A stretch of DNA of 64,000 bases from Warburgia ugandensis (GCA_035236585.1 CP141126.1:66565414-66629413); one strand, 5' to 3'; positions 23,831 through 37,494 are shown, counted from the stretch's first letter. Made by a program: numbers and translations. The notes: generated by a model from the letters alone, not told the origin.

Positions 23831-26200
23831 TGTCGGGACTCCAATCCCTCAGGCCACGATATAATGTAATCAAACATAGTCATTGGCTCGAGCAAAGCCT
23901 ACTGGGCCTTTTTTTTTTCTTATATCACAGCTAAAATATTTAGAGAGTTAAATGCCCTTATCCTGTGCAAGTTACAGTTTAAATAATGACATTTTTAACT
24001 ACTAAATTTTATCAAAATTTTGGTAAAATCTTTCCTGTTTTTTGAACTTATGCATTTAACACATGCAATGCAATTTACCTGACAGACAATATAACAATTA
24101 TAAAGCCCTTATAGGAGACTCAGTCTCCATGCAATTCATCATAATACATCACTAAAACATCTGCTTGCTAACTCGAGTTTAAATGAATCCCATACACGCA
24201 CCATCAACATAAAATAAACATAATGCATAGGGGTAATTATGAAATAATAGGACACAGCTCATACTTATGGTCAATGTATATATACAATACAAAATTTGAC
24301 ATCATCAGTTAAGCTTCATTCATTTCATTCAATAGCCTTCCCCTTATCAGCTTGACTGGTACTTGAAAAATAATAAGGTGAGCTGCGAAGCCTAATAAGG
24401 GAAAAGAACTAAGCCCTTGCATATCCTACCATTCTTGTTGAGCTTGACTCAACTGCATATTGATATCCAACCATGGAACATTCATTTCCATTTTCTTCGG
24501 TCATCAACAAAGTAAGTAGCATGTATTATCAGATAATAACATACAAGTATTAGAATAGGAATACAGTTTATTCCAAGTTCAAGCTATAAAGTTATAACCC
24601 CAGCATGCAAATAAACCCATGCAATATCAACTCCCATTCATGTCCAACCCCAGGACATTTATTTTCATTTCAATAGATGAGTAACAAAGTTATGTACTTT
24701 ATTCTAAATCTAAACCTTAAAACCATAAGCATAGCATTTAGATAAAACCATACATGAATGTATTTCATTTAATTATTTTCTTAGCAACAATGAACATGTA
24801 TAACATCATCACAATGATCAAGTAGTCATCATCCTCAAGGTTTACCATCTTGGGTGGCCCACTATGAGTATCATACATAAGGCAACTAGACCCTTAGGGT
24901 TTACCATCTTGGGCGGTTCCACCATGATTCCTAAGAACTAGGCAGCCCTTTCCGTCAGGGTTTACCATCTTGGGAGGCTCCAATGTCAGGTTACCTTAGG
25001 ATTTACCATCTTGGGTGACTCCACCGTAGTCGTAATGAACCAAGCAACCCTTTTCCTCAGGGTTTACCATCTTGGGAGACTCAATTCTGCTAGCTCATCC
25101 CGTAGGGTTTACCATCTTAGAAGGCATAATCATAGCTTACCGAGCGGCCCTCAAGGCTTACTATCTTGGGATTGACCATTTTATCACAGTTTACAATTAT
25201 CATAACAGTTAAGCAAAGTTAATCAAAATATCATATGACGATTAAAATAAGTAATTCCAATTGTACGTACTTTTGGTTGTTGAGGGCAGAGCACTATTGT
25301 AATGCACTCTTGATTAGATAAGATCAGCTATTCAAAAATGTCTCTTTGATGCATTTGATCACTTAGTGGGCCATGCTTGTGAGCTTGACCATGTACCAAT
25401 ATGCACCATCTAGCAAATGTTGATAATGATCACAAAATCAAACCTAATATACTCAAAGGACCACATTGATTGAATGATTGCCAAAACTATAGGAGACCAT
25501 GAAGTTCAAAGTGCCCTAATCTGGGAACTACATACCATTTGCATGTCATACATGTGCAGTTAAAAGTATAGTTGGTGCAAAGTGTATAGGGACAATCCAG
25601 TTGATCTTCGTCCATAACATTCTATGTTAGAGCCTAGTGGATCAAAATTGACCAAATTCATGAAGACATAAAATTAGCTGCTTCGATAATGGATCAAAAA
25701 ATTTAAATCCATATCCCATTCACTGAATATAAAAGATTTAAAGATAATCCAAGGGCAACAAGGAATGACTGGTAACCTTTTAGAAAAAAGGGTTTCAGTA
25801 AGAGTAGACACTCATTAGCATTTGATAGTATACTCTACCTAAATATTTGGTTTTAAAATAAGCTTTCATCATGTTTGGCTCACAAAAATTAGGCAACCCA
25901 CAAGAAATCAATGCATTTTGACAATATGAACCACTTATTTTGAGTCTTTGAAAAATCAATAATTTTTACCTCAAAGAAGCATAAGCTAATATCATCTAAA
26001 TGGCATGAAATTTTGTACATAACATATCTAAGCTATTCCAATCATGATGAATGGCTTAGATCTTTAAAACCCCATAATATAAGTTTGTCCTTATGTATTA
26101 ATTCCTAATATTCCATTTTAAATGGATATCCACACAAATCATGGATTCAATGAACTAAATTGATTTGATCCATCTTTTGAATGGATCTTATTTCTTAGAT
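23831..26200 (-). mobile_element. Inverted long LTR with internal minisatellite, right end uncertain
   Basis: A sharp junction with the LINE at 23831 opens TGTCGGGACTCC, a typical reversed LTR 3' end. Landmarks occur in the reverse order of the LTR ending at 4246: GAGACTCAGTCTCC near 24117, a CCTTAT...ATAAGG inverted repeat at 24351-24381, then the tandem array. The other end was not found, and the limit given is approximate. It is non-coding and a single copy here. Confidence 0.5.
24838..25185. repeat. Minisatellite of TTTACCATCTTGGG units
   Basis: Seven units of about 41-66 bp, each opening with GGTTTACCATCTTGGG or a close variant, with variable tails. Unit starts are near 24839, 24898, 24958, 25001, 25060, 25106 and 25155. 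Confidence 0.85.
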
Positions 26201-26819
26201 CCAAGTTCGCAGATCCAAAATGGATATATAGATATCCATAAAATTTTATTTGTTTTACCGAATCTATTTTGAATAGGTTATAAGACAATCATCCCCATTG
26301 ACCGATCTTACTCCTTCCAATAGTTAATATTATATGGAAGTGATATATTAAGGCTTTTTAACCATGCCTCAAAGTGAGGGCTCCCTCTCAAGATGGCACT
26401 TGTGCAATTTAACCCATATAAGTGGTTAGTGCATTTTGCCAATCAAAGATAGTTAACCAGACTCTAAGGTTGAATGGGACATGCTAGCATACTAATAGGG
26501 AGGCCTCACTTTATAATTTTCCAATATTATAACAATGTTGTTTTTTCTTTGTTATATGAGGCATCCCTTCTTGCTGATAGAATCAGCAATGGGATCATCC
26601 AAATTTGAATGGAAGATATCTTACATCTTTGGTGGATGACCTCAAACAAATATTTAGGATCATTCAAATGCATCAAATTTTTTGTGGTTCCTTATTTTTT
26701 GTAAGCCAAACAAGATTAATAGCTCACATCTTCCAAGAAACCAGTGTCCATCAAAAAATGAGGCATCAGCTTCTTTGCACACCTTTGAACACCAACTCTT
26801 ATGGTACATGTAGAATCAT
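26201..26819. other. Unassigned AT-rich stretch
   Basis: No repeat or gene recognised. The open frame at 26605-26826 has no family resemblance. Confidence 0.35.
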
Positions 26820-27150
26820 AGTTTAAAAACTCAAAAACTTGACTTGACTCAAAGTGAATGAGTTGAGTTAACTCGAAACTACTTGTGGATGGGTAGAAAA
26901 TATTTGAATAAAATTCTTAATAGTATTCCATTTATTCATAGTGATATTTAAAATTTTCAATTTATATGCACATCTGATTGTGGGGTTGCTAGTTAAGACG
27001 TGAAAATGTTATTTTGGAGATATTGGATTCAAATCTCAAAGAAAACAAAACATTTTGTTATGCAGTGAGTTAACTCATTGAGTTATTTGATTTGCTATCA
27101 AGTCAACTAACTCAAATGATTTTTTGAGTTGACTTGCTAGTTTTGGAACA
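26820..27150. mobile_element. MITE-like inverted-repeat element with a tRNA-like core
   Basis: The left end (GTTTAAAAACTC...GACTTGACTC...GAGTTGAGTTAACTC) and the reversed right end (GTTCCAAAACT...AAGTCAACTC...TTGAGTTAGTTGACTT) are related, giving imperfect terminal inverted repeats of about 55 bp. In the middle, TGGGGTTGCTAGTTAAG (near 26981) and GGATTCAAATC (near 27026) sit at the spacing of A and B boxes of a tRNA-derived polymerase III promoter. It could be a small DNA transposon or a SINE-like insertion; no target duplication was established. Confidence 0.45.
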
Positions 27151-27287
27151 ATATCAAAGGTTTGGACTATGAATAACTAGACTTCAATGGCCATACGTAC
27201 TTTTATGTGTGAAAATCCATTACTTACATGCGCAGGCACATATGATATAGGAGCACCAATATTAAATGGGAGAATAAAGGAACTTAC

Positions 27288-27623
27288 TCCAACGAAGTAG
27301 TCTCTTACGAGAGCTGAGTATGTTGCTTGAACCCCTGCATTGTGGAAGAGTAAAAATGAGATAGAAAGGCATGAACTCCACTCTTTTGGTCCTTATAACT
27401 ATTGCCTATGTTGCATGAGATTGGTTCCAAGGATCAGACGAGCTATCATTAACAATAAGCTCAATCGAAAGCTTGGAAAGCTTATTTAGAGGCTCGCCAT
27501 ATTTTCCATTGGGGAAGCATACATGCCTACAGTTAATCCAACACATATGCATCTGATCATGGTAATGCATACTTTTCCATGAAAACCCACGTCTAAGATT
27601 GCTGCTAGCTTACCTGTCTTGAT
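27288..27623 (-). pseudogene. SWEET16/17-type (clade IV) sugar transporter fragment
   Basis: SWEET proteins are seven-helix sugar uniporters; clade IV members sit in the vacuole membrane. Two exon remnants are visible on the minus strand. 27623-27498 follows a TGCTTTTCAG acceptor and reads IKTGKLAAILDVGFHGKV, then GLTVGMYASPMENM, matching the loop and fifth helix (family: LDVGF..., AGLNIIMYGSPLSAM). 27405-27288 reads VIRTKRVEFMPF, then after a frame change NAGVQATYSALVRDYFVG, ending at a perfect GTAAGT donor; the family reads TTKSVEYMPF...NAGVWxxYAxLVKDYFIG. This exon is 118 bp where SWEETs have about 120, in line with a net 2-bp loss. The first exon ends in GC rather than GT, and about a dozen residues of its usual length are missing. 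No other exons were found, so it is a host-gene pseudogene fragment. Confidence 0.72.
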
Positions 27624-27689
27624 CTGAAAAGCATATGGATGACACTATCACAATGATGATGATGATCAAAAGAGATGATTTAAACTTCA

Positions 27690-28310
27690 AACTAACCTTT
27701 TGTCTCATGTATAGATAGTCCTTCAACCGGTTGGACTCGTTCACTCATGACACATGTCCCATCCACTTTCAGATGGAGTTTTCACTTTCCCCGGTGGAAT
27801 GGAGATGCAGACTTCAAGTCCACGAGCTAGTGGAAGGATGCCCTTTTCTACTGCCACTTGGCTAGGACATGGACGTCCTTTTCCTACATGGAAGTCCCTG
27901 TTCTGCGTGGAAGATTGAGAAATGCTATTTGGATTAGCTTTGGGATTGAATTCGTGACCCCTTCAGGCCTCAACTTTGGATTATGTATCCCTTTCATCTT
28001 TTTCACTCTCCCTTATAAAGGTTGCAAAAATTCATGTCCATTGGATACTTGTAGCTACTAATTTCTTCAAGTAAAAAGTTTTACAATGGTGATCATTGAA
28101 CTTTTCAATTGATGTAAATGAAAAAAAACTAGGCTGCATGAGTTTTTGTAAGTAGCTTATTTAGAGGAGGACTAAAAAGATAAGTAGATCAGATTATCCA
28201 AAGATTAAGTCCCAATAGAAGGGTCAGGTACTCAGTCCTAAAAACTCAATATGAGTATTAATTCTCCTGAAGTTTTGCAATTGTCTTTAAACAAGATGCA
28301 TCTTCATGTA
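27690..28310. other. Unassigned flank of the nest
   Basis: Low-copy-looking sequence. An open frame at 27858-28061 (plus) has no recognised similarity. This and 51575-51772 were one continuous stretch before the nest formed. Confidence 0.4.
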
Positions 28311-31300
28311 GTGAGTGTTGTTGTTTTAAATAAACTCGCAAGCGCATGAAATCATTTGCAATACAGCACACTTCATAAGGTCGATCCCATGAGGATTTGG
28401 ACTAATGTGATACTAGTGGTCTCTACTTTAAACTATCTAACCTAGCCAAATTCAAGTGATTTTGAACCTAAACTAGAAAAGGAAACTATAACATAGAAAT
28501 TGGAAACTATGCGAAAATAAGAAACATGTTAAATTGAAACTTTCCTAAAATATACACTTTCTAAAATTAAACTTTCCTAAAATAAAAACTATCTTAAAGT
28601 GAAAACCTTCATTAAGTGAAGATTTAATAACTTTCTTGAACTAACTTTCCTAAGCATGAAATAAATCAATTAGTCTATGGAAAACATGCTTTAACATATA
28701 TTTTCTTAATCATGCAATTGTCTAAGGAATGCAATGGTAATTAAGATGATGAACTTTAACAACTAACAACAAACTAAACAAGATTGACTTAATTACTTTT
28801 TCCTACTTAAATGAATGCCATAACTTGGAATCTATTCACTCCCCAAAACAATCAAAGCTATGTCTTCGAGTCATGGCTTACGTGCATAGTTCCAACGTGT
28901 TTTCGTAAGTTCATTTCAAATCAATAGACATGGATATTAAACTATGGATCTACAAGCAAATAAGCAATTTATCAAGGTTTTCCAACTTCAGCACTAAAGC
29001 CCCTCTTAGTCATGTATTCCATCCTTGGATTGGATGCATGGTTTTAGAGGTCTTCTAATTAAATTGTTGGAAATTCTAGAAGTAAACATTCATGTCCTTA
29101 ACTTCCCATCAACATAAAGAAAATAGTTAAGAAGAAGCACGGTCAATAATCAAGTAAAAAGCATTCCATTAATCATCAAAAGATTTATGGCATACAATGA
29201 AATACATGGAAGATTACTGCCCACTTTTGAATGAAACACACCACTATTCCATCTAGCTTTAATCCAAAAACAAATACTAACAAAGATTCTTCCTCCAACA
29301 AATTTTGATATTCAAAGGAAATCTTATGGCATATAAGCAAAGATCAATGGAGACTAATGAAAAATAGTGCTGGAAGTCAAAGCAAGGTAAAAGAGAACTC
29401 AAAAGCTATAAAAAGAAAAGGGAAAACTAGATTCAAGATGACTTTCCTTGGCTGTCACTCCAAGGAAAAACCAGCCTTGAATCTTGTTTTTAAGGTAGTG
29501 AAAGATCAAAGGAAAACAAGTAAAAGCTAGCATGAAAGTTCAAGATCACACAAGAGAGAACAAGGGAAGAGAACCAACCTTCAAAGAAGATCAAATATGG
29601 AATGGCTTAGAGAGATTCCTCACATCCTAGGAAAAGAAGTAGCAGCCAAAGAAGATCCACAAAACAAAGAAAAAGAGAGAAGAATGGATAAGAAGGAAGA
29701 GGACATCTCCTTCTAGGGGAGGAGATGTATTTTTCCTTTTGTGAAAGTTGTCCCCTCTCTTTTGTTTTTTGTGAAGTTTTATACTTTTTCCCCTATTTTC
29801 TCTGGGGTACCCTAATATTAATGTATGGCGGGGATGAAATCAAGACATTTTGGATGGTTAAGATGACTCGGAGACTATGGTTTTAAAGGAGGAAAGTTGG
29901 TAAAGGTGGCCACCCTTTTATGGAGTAAAGTAGGTGCGAGATGCCTTCATTTTAGGAAAGGGATGTCTCCCCCTTCAAAAATCAATGAAGGGCCTAAAAG
30001 TTAGTTGGGTGGAGTGATAAGGTGGAGAAGAGATGGGAAGAATAAAGGAAAGTGGGAGGAAAGAGGGGTGTAGGAAAACTTAGGAAAGTGAAGTGACTTG
30101 GAAATTTTTGATTAGTTGAATGGTTTCCTAAAGTCTTGGGATTGGTTGGGTGGTTAGGATAGGAGTTTAGGAAAGTGGAAGAGTTATAGAATGGTGGGAC
30201 TCTTGGATGGAATGTCAAACTCATGGTGGTCTTTGGTGATGAGGTGAAAATTGAAGAAAAAGTGGGGAAAAGTGAGAAAACACCAAAAATGGGTTGCTCT
30301 TATCCCATTGGTCCACATGCCATCTTATTTTAAAGATTTTCCTTTAATTATCTCATGGATAACTCTCTTGAATATCCTCCCATCCTAACCTTCATTTAGC
30401 TTAGCTTGATGGCTTAGATGATGAACTTTGAAAGCTTCATTGGCTAAGCTTCATGGTTGGCTTAGGAGGCTTCCTTGGCTTGTTTTCTTGGCTTCAACCA
30501 TTGGCTTGAATGGCTTGTATGATGTAATAACCCCAATTTTTGTAAATTGATTGAGAAAATCAATTTAGTTTGAATTTTTAGAAATTCTGGGTTGGAATAT
30601 TAGGTTATTGGAAATTCTCTTTTTATAGAGATTAAAACATATTTTAAAACTTATAAATTATGAATGTACTCGAAAAACCAATTGAAATGACACTAAGTAC
30701 GTTCAATTCTAAGTTAAAATGAAAAATCCCTAATTTTCTCCATTTTTATGAATAGAAGGCTAAAATGATAATTTTACATATAACCAAGATCTAAGACTCC
30801 AATATTTAGAATGTACTAAAAAATATGATTCCAACGCCATTAAGTACCCTCAATTCCTAGCTCAGGAGAATAAAACGAATTTTTCTCCATAAGAGGGCAA
30901 AATGGTCCTTTCACACCTCCATGGGGGGCACAAGGGGCCCACAAATGAATCCAATGGCCAGAAAATATGCAATGAATGGTCTAACCACTACCATCTAATA
31001 GTGGAGAAGGAGGTGGTAGTGGAGGATCCAATGTTAATTTAATATTCAAAAGAATTAAAACATAATTATTACAAGTAATTATGAAAAATTCAAAAACATC
31101 TATAAATACACCCCTAAAAATCCTCCAAAAATTTTCATAAAAATTACCACAAAATTATCTTGCTTCCCCTAAAAAGCCAGATCCAAACTCATTCATAAAT
31201 TTCCAAAATTCCCAAAAATCTCTCTCTTTCACTTTCTCTCTCCTCTCTTTAGATTGGAACAAGAGACCTAATTTTAATTAAACACTCTGTTCTAATTCAA

Positions 31301-34300
31301 ATCTCATCGATCTCACCATCCATATTATCTAAAAAATTCCCAAAGAAATTTCAAGATCCAATGGTGCAATCAATGAAGAATCACAAAACAAGCAGTTATC
31401 AGGCGATCTTATCATCAATGAGATATTTCTTTAAAATTGGGCTTCAAAACCTAAGTTTTCTCCAATCAAATAGGTGGAAACTCTTCCCATACTTATTTCA
31501 TAGTATTTTTAATTTTTTGAAATTAGTTTTAGGTTAAAAATTATAAAAATTAAGTAAGAACAAGAACCCTTCATTTTTGTATGGAGGGCTTAGATGAAAA
31601 ATCTGAGCCATCCAATCAATCCAGAAGGATCCAAAACCACTAGGGTAGAATTTTAATGAAATTTAATCAAGTTTTGAGCCTTTGATTGAAGAGGAATTGA
31701 TTGGATGGTCCAAAACAGATTGTTCGATCTTCCTAATAAGATCAGCTCCCAGGACGCCATAGCGGAATGTTGCATGGAAATGTGCCCTGCTGGAGCATCT
31801 CCGCATGTGACAATGTTCCGACGGAACGTCTATGTGATAGCAGTGGTCTTGGGGGAGCATGTTTCAACTTGCATCACAGTAACAGGAGTGCGGCGACTAC
31901 TCTGCTTGAACAATCTGGGCCATCCATTCTATGAGCCTAGATAAAATTTGGACCCTCAGAATGACTGCGAACTTCAATCTTCAATTGTAAAGTCATCTAC
32001 ACTCCAAATCAAGATCAGAAGAAGCTATGAAAATCTTGTAATGTCTATTTTCTTCTGAAATCATAAAATGGATAAAAATCTTCAAGAAACTTTTTGTTTT
32101 GAAGAAATAAGCTTCCATTGTTCATAATCTTCAATATCTAAGATGATCAGATCTTGGGGATCTTATTTAAGGATGAAATAATGTTGAAATAAAGTAAGAT
32201 ATATGATTCATTTTGACAAATCTAAAAACCCTAAAAATACAAAGGGACCCACTTGATCAATGAGATGAAGCATGATCAGACCCTTTAGATGGGTTGTATA
32301 AATGGGATTATGATGAAATCCAGTTAGATCATGGATTAAATGTAACAAAAACAAGTGGATGTGATCTTTGAATCTTAATGGAGTAAAAGCCCTAAATGTA
32401 ATTAAAACCCTTGATCTAAAGGAAAATATCTAAGATCTAATGGTTGGATCATAAGTAAAAGTTTCTAATAATCTTAATTTAATTAATTTACTTGTCTTTT
32501 ATTTGAGATAGAATGGTAAATGTTATTTAAGTTACAAATTAGGAGGCATGTTAGTGTAATTCTTAAATTTTGCAATGCTATGCTGTAAATGTCTTAGACT
32601 GTTATAATAGGTTTGTAAATTTAATTATCTTAAGGCCATGATAGTTTGAATTTAAGATTTAAGCATGATTCCATTAGATTACTAGTCAAATTTCGTATAT
32701 TTCATAACTTATAATCATGCTAGTTTAAGTATAGTTTTATTCCATTAGATTAAGTTACATTCATAGGAAGCATGTTAGTATAAATAGTTGTTAAATTTAT
32801 ATTGGATTTATGCTTTAAAGTTTATGATTTAATTGTTTTTAAATTTTATTAGTAGATTCAATCGTTAAGTAGTCGTTGAGATGTAATGAGCATAAATCAC
32901 CAAAAATGTAAACTAATGGAATATAGAGATTCATGGACAATTAAGATGAGTGATGACTTTGACTTAATATTAGTAAGGGCTATAGTTAGTAGGACAATAC
33001 AAGGATCATCAAATCCTTGGCCCAAACTAGAAGAATAATAAGCCTCATGAATGACATTTTAAATGTTCATGGATTTAATTAATATAAATTAGAAAGGGTA
33101 CTTAGAGTTAAAATGATCATAGGAACCTTATGAATGATTGAGCTAAGGTCACTCCAGTGAATGTTGAATATAGTGGTTAAGGGGGTTTTCTAATAGAGCC
33201 TTGCCCTTCCCCTACCTTTCATTGACATTTGTGAGGTCTAAATGCCTCCTTACATGAGGATTGAAGTAACCACTTTGTGTTAAGCCATTTAGTTAGTAAG
33301 CCTTAATCAATTGAAAATAAGAGGAGCTATCTAGACTAAGGATGAAATAAGCTATCTTCAACCAGTAAAAAATTAACTGGTTGAATAATAATAATAAGAG
33401 CATAAAAGGTTAGTAAATTATTTAACCCTAATAAAAACTATAAGTAAGATAAGGATTATCAAACAAGATCCATGGGATATTGAATGATCAAGAATAATAA
33501 AAGAAATAAATACTTTTTGATGTATGATATATATATTGCTTGCAATTTAGATCAAATAGAATAGAAGATCTTAGATCAAATAGAATAGAAGATTTGAACC
33601 CTTGATTAAATATGGTTTAAGGAAGAGAACCAAGATCATCCTCCTTAGGGATGATCAAACAACTAAACTTAGATCAAAGAAGAACTAGATGATAAAAGAT
33701 TTAAGCCCTTGATCTTTATCAACAGGTATAAATTATTGGGGAAAAAACTCTAAGTGAGTAGGGTACTAGAAGAAATTCTAGCCCTAAGTAAATAAACAGA
33801 TTGTTTGATACGTATGAGAATTTCTTTACATACAAGCATGGAAGCTTGTGGTTTTATTTTAAATAGGCGTATGCTTGAGGATGGTATGCTAGGAGAGTTA
33901 GTACGGTTTGGCGACCCGCTCTCTGAAACTTGTTATGATATGGATACTAAGCCTAAGTGAGGCTAAAAGTAGGGTGGGGTAATTATGGGAAGGCCGCTAA
34001 TATGATAGCCATGGTCCCTCCCCCCCATATGGACATGGATATTGTGATTTCCACCAAGGATGGTATAGGTGGATTATTGGGCAGTTATTCGGGCACGCAG
34101 GTACGGATTTTGACTGCATGCATGTAGTCCTTTGAGTATTTTTGCATTATGATGCATGGCATACTGAAATGCCTTATTATATGGCATGATGAGATGCTGG
34201 GTAATCGTGGATTACAGACACTGCCCAAATGAGGGAGTATGTCCAGCAGAGTCTGGATGATGTATCAACTCAGTATAAACTAGGTATGATTATGTTTTGA

Positions 34301-34501
34301 GATATTAACTATTTTTTTCTAGTTTTGACCGTATATATATATATATGTATACAAAGTATACAGTATGCATGTGTAAGGATGTACATATATGACTAAGTAA
34401 AGAGATTGATCCATGAGTGTGAATAATGGGATTATGAAGTATTAGGATTATACTGTCAAATTATTATGCTTCTTGAATCCCTTACTAAGAATAGCTTGCT
34501 A

Positions 34502-34535
34502 AGATATTGTAAATGTTTGAATGCTTACAATATCT
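34502..34535 (+). other. Perfect 11-bp stem-loop in the 4.4-kb LTR
   Basis: AGATATTGTAA (34502-34512) and TTACAATATCT (34525-34535) are exact reverse complements with a 12-nt loop. The place is equivalent to 2078-2111 in copy A. Confidence 0.7.
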
Positions 34536-35037
34536 CAGATAAAGAGAAGGAGAGTTAGGAGCTCAAGACTAAAGAAGATTTGGGAGAATAATCATTAGGG
34601 TATACCCCTTGAAGACATGTATTTTTATTTGAGAGCAATTGTATTGTATTGAGAGTTTTTATTGTATGGTGAGCTTTGAAATTTGGATTATGTAATTTGG
34701 ACAAGTATTGTAATGATACTCGAGCTATATTGTTGTGATGACCCGGGTTTCATATGATGTAAATTTCATAAAAAGGCGAGATCTCTTGCTTTAGAAATAT
34801 GAAATGCATGAAAATCTTTTGTTTTGGAAAGCAGTCTTTGGTATAAAACCTCGAGTGTCAAAACACATTTTCAAATCATATAGCCATGGCATAGTTTTAA
34901 ATCAACTCTATTCCCAATAAAGTGTTAGTCATAGCCCCAGCTATAGAGAGTAACTACAATCAAGTAACATTCACTAAAAGATAAGGTAGGGGTTTACTTG
35001 TACTTAATTTGGATGTTCTCTATCACGGGTGTATCCT

Positions 35038-35077
35038 ATCCTTAAGTGTTTACTTGTATCTGAAAGATATTAAGGAT
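35038..35077 (-). other. Stem-loop in the level 3 LTR
   Basis: ATCCTTAA (35038-35045) and TTAAGGAT (35070-35077) are exact reverse complements with a 24-nt loop. They lie about 300-345 bp from the LTR 3' end, in the same relative place as stem-loops of other sequence in other LTRs. Confidence 0.55.
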
Positions 35078-35401
35078 TGGGTGAGTATACACTATACTCA
35101 GTAGGAGTCTATCACTACTAATTTTACAATGCATGCTATGTTTTAAACCATATGTTCTTTAAACCATGTGCATGTTTGGACACTCATGTTCAATATCGAT
35201 ATTAAAAGGCATTGTCAAAATAGAATACTGACGATTTAAAGAATCACATAATCCAAGTCAAAAGTAACATAGATATCATAAACATATACTATGATATGCA
35301 TAAGATGCTCAACTGAATTCAACTCATGGATCTATGGTCAACCATACTCATGTCATGTCATATGCATGCAAGTAAATCCTCAAAAACATAGGGCACACTA
35401 T

Positions 35402-37276
35402 CGTTGAGTGTTTTCCGCAAGTGCACGGCTGTTGTAGTCTAGCTAGTGCAAGTCCAGGTCGATTTCCACAGGGACTCGACTTAAATGTGGAGTTTACACA
35501 AATTTCAATTAATAAAAAAATACAAATAACAGAAATAAACTAACAGGAAAAGAAAATTTCAGATTTATTTAACTGCTAGAATGTACAAACTTATTTATTC
35601 TAAAAGAAAAACAGAAAATGAAACTAAATAATAGTCCTGGACAACACTGTCCCTGAATAGGAAGAATAAGGATAAAGTAAAAACCAGATTAGTCAAGGAT
35701 ACAGATGGAAATAAAATGAGGACTCAAACAGAATTAAAATGAGGACACAAATGGTATTAAAATGAGGACAGAGTTGGTATTAATCAGATCTGAAGAGGGC
35801 ATGATTGGAAGTTCACTAGATTTCTAGTTTTAAACGAAAAAAACCAGAAACTGGTGGAGGAGAAAATCAGAGAAGAAGGAAGAAGGAGGAAGAGAGAAAG
35901 GAGGGGCGAAGAGAGAAAGAGAAAGAGGGAAGAAGCAAAGGCAGGGTTGGCCAGAGAAGGAGGCTGGAAGAAGATGGGAATGAGAGAGGGGTCGGTTTCT
36001 GGTGTGGGTTTGCTAGAACCTTGTTGTAGCCGGTGATGGATTGGAGTGGAGGACAGGAATGAAGGAAAACCCAGATTGGGTTTCCTTCTCCAAGCCAGCC
36101 GGTGATGGGTCTTGCCGAAAACAGGAGACAGCAAGAGGAGATGGGGGTCAAGCGGAAGATGGAGGAAAAAAAAGAGGGAAACCCGACTTGGGTTTCCTTT
36201 ACTGTACCGGCTAATGATGGTGATTGTCGCTGGAATGAAAGGGAAGGAGGCTTTTGTCAATGGAGATGACGCTACGGGAGGTTACAAGAGAGAGAGAGCT
36301 GGATGCAGGGAACCGAAAGAGAGGGAGAGACTTGCTGACCTGGGTGTCGACTGGTCTAGTCAATGCTGGACTATTGATGTGCCTGGGAATAAGGAAAGAG
36401 AGGAAGATGGGAAAGAAAATGACGAAGGAGATGGGAGAGACGACAATGAAGAGTAAAGGAAGGAGAGGAACCTAGGGTGATGGGGAGAGAGTTTGAGACA
36501 GAGACACAAAATGAGAGAGCAAGAGGAGACCAGATCTCTACAGTGTGTCACTCACCGATAGCTGGGAAGATGGATGGTGTGATGATGAAGAGGAGAACAG
36601 AGGGACTGGGTGACGGGTTTTGGTTCTAGTGAGAAGAGAGAGTCCAAGAGAGGGCAGAACAACCAAATAGCCGAGTGAGATAGGGGTGAAATAAGAGAGG
36701 GGAGAGGCAGGTGAGGAACAATCCTCCCACCCCTCCTCCGTCCAAAGAAAAATGAAAAACAAAAACAAGGTAGCAAGAACAAGGTGGGAAGAGGGAAAGA
36801 AGACAGAAAGGAGGAAAAAGAGAGGATGAGAGATGGGAAAGAGAGGAGAACAAGAGAGAGGTGGAGAGGAACAATCCTTCCACCTCTCTCCTCAAGTAGA
36901 AAGAGTGAAAAGGAAGAGGAGAAATCCTAATCCAACCCCTCCTTCATTTATAAGGGGATTTGCCATCATTGGTTAACTTTGCCCAGATTTGCCATCATTG
37001 GTCAGATTTGTCCAGATTTGTGGCATGGGACCCATCAAAATAAGCTGATTTGAACCGTCCAACGTACTTTGGCATATCTGCAAAAACAAAATACAAAATT
37101 AGAATTATCTTATGTGGATAATTAGTTATAATGATCATCCAATCATTAACTTTTCAAATTAACGATTGGATGATTGATTATAGCTAAAATTGATTTAAAA
37201 TCACAATATTACCTTATTAAATGATCTAATAAAATAGTAATCTAAGGTTATTTTTGACAAAATTAAGGACTCCACA
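35402..37276 (-). repeat. 3' LTR of the level 4 element
   Basis: Pairs with 42118-48954 (without the inserted element). Purine-rich on the plus strand at 35850-36900, which produces long but meaningless open frames on both strands. On the minus strand a TATA-like TTATAAATG lies near 36950. Confidence 0.85.
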
Positions 37277-37290
37277 CACCCCCCAACCAG
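37277..37290 (-). other. Polypurine tract of the level 4 element
   Basis: The plus strand reads CACCCCCCAACC next to the LTR, so the minus strand has a run of G next to the 3' LTR, where plus-strand DNA synthesis is primed in LTR elements. Confidence 0.6.
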
Positions 37291-37494
37291 CATTTTACTA
37301 GTCCCTAGCAAAACATGTGAAAAATTATTGAGGACAAAATGGTTGTCATTTTTGTAGGTACTCACGGTTGCATTTAGTGTATGCAATAAGCCCTTAAACC
37401 CCTAGGTTACCCCTAATGGACGAGTTAGGCGTCGTGAGGGTTTACAGTGAATATACCCACAAATTTCTAAAATATCATTTTCAAATCAATTCCC

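Noticed and set aside
26970-27045. Possible tRNA gene
   Set aside because: A and B box-like words are present, but no acceptor stem or anticodon arm can be folded from the flanks.
35784-36895. Several overlapping open frames on both strands
   Set aside because: They lie in the purine-rich part of an LTR and recur at 42530-43364 and 48423-48726 in the other LTR. Composition keeps them open; there is no family similarity.
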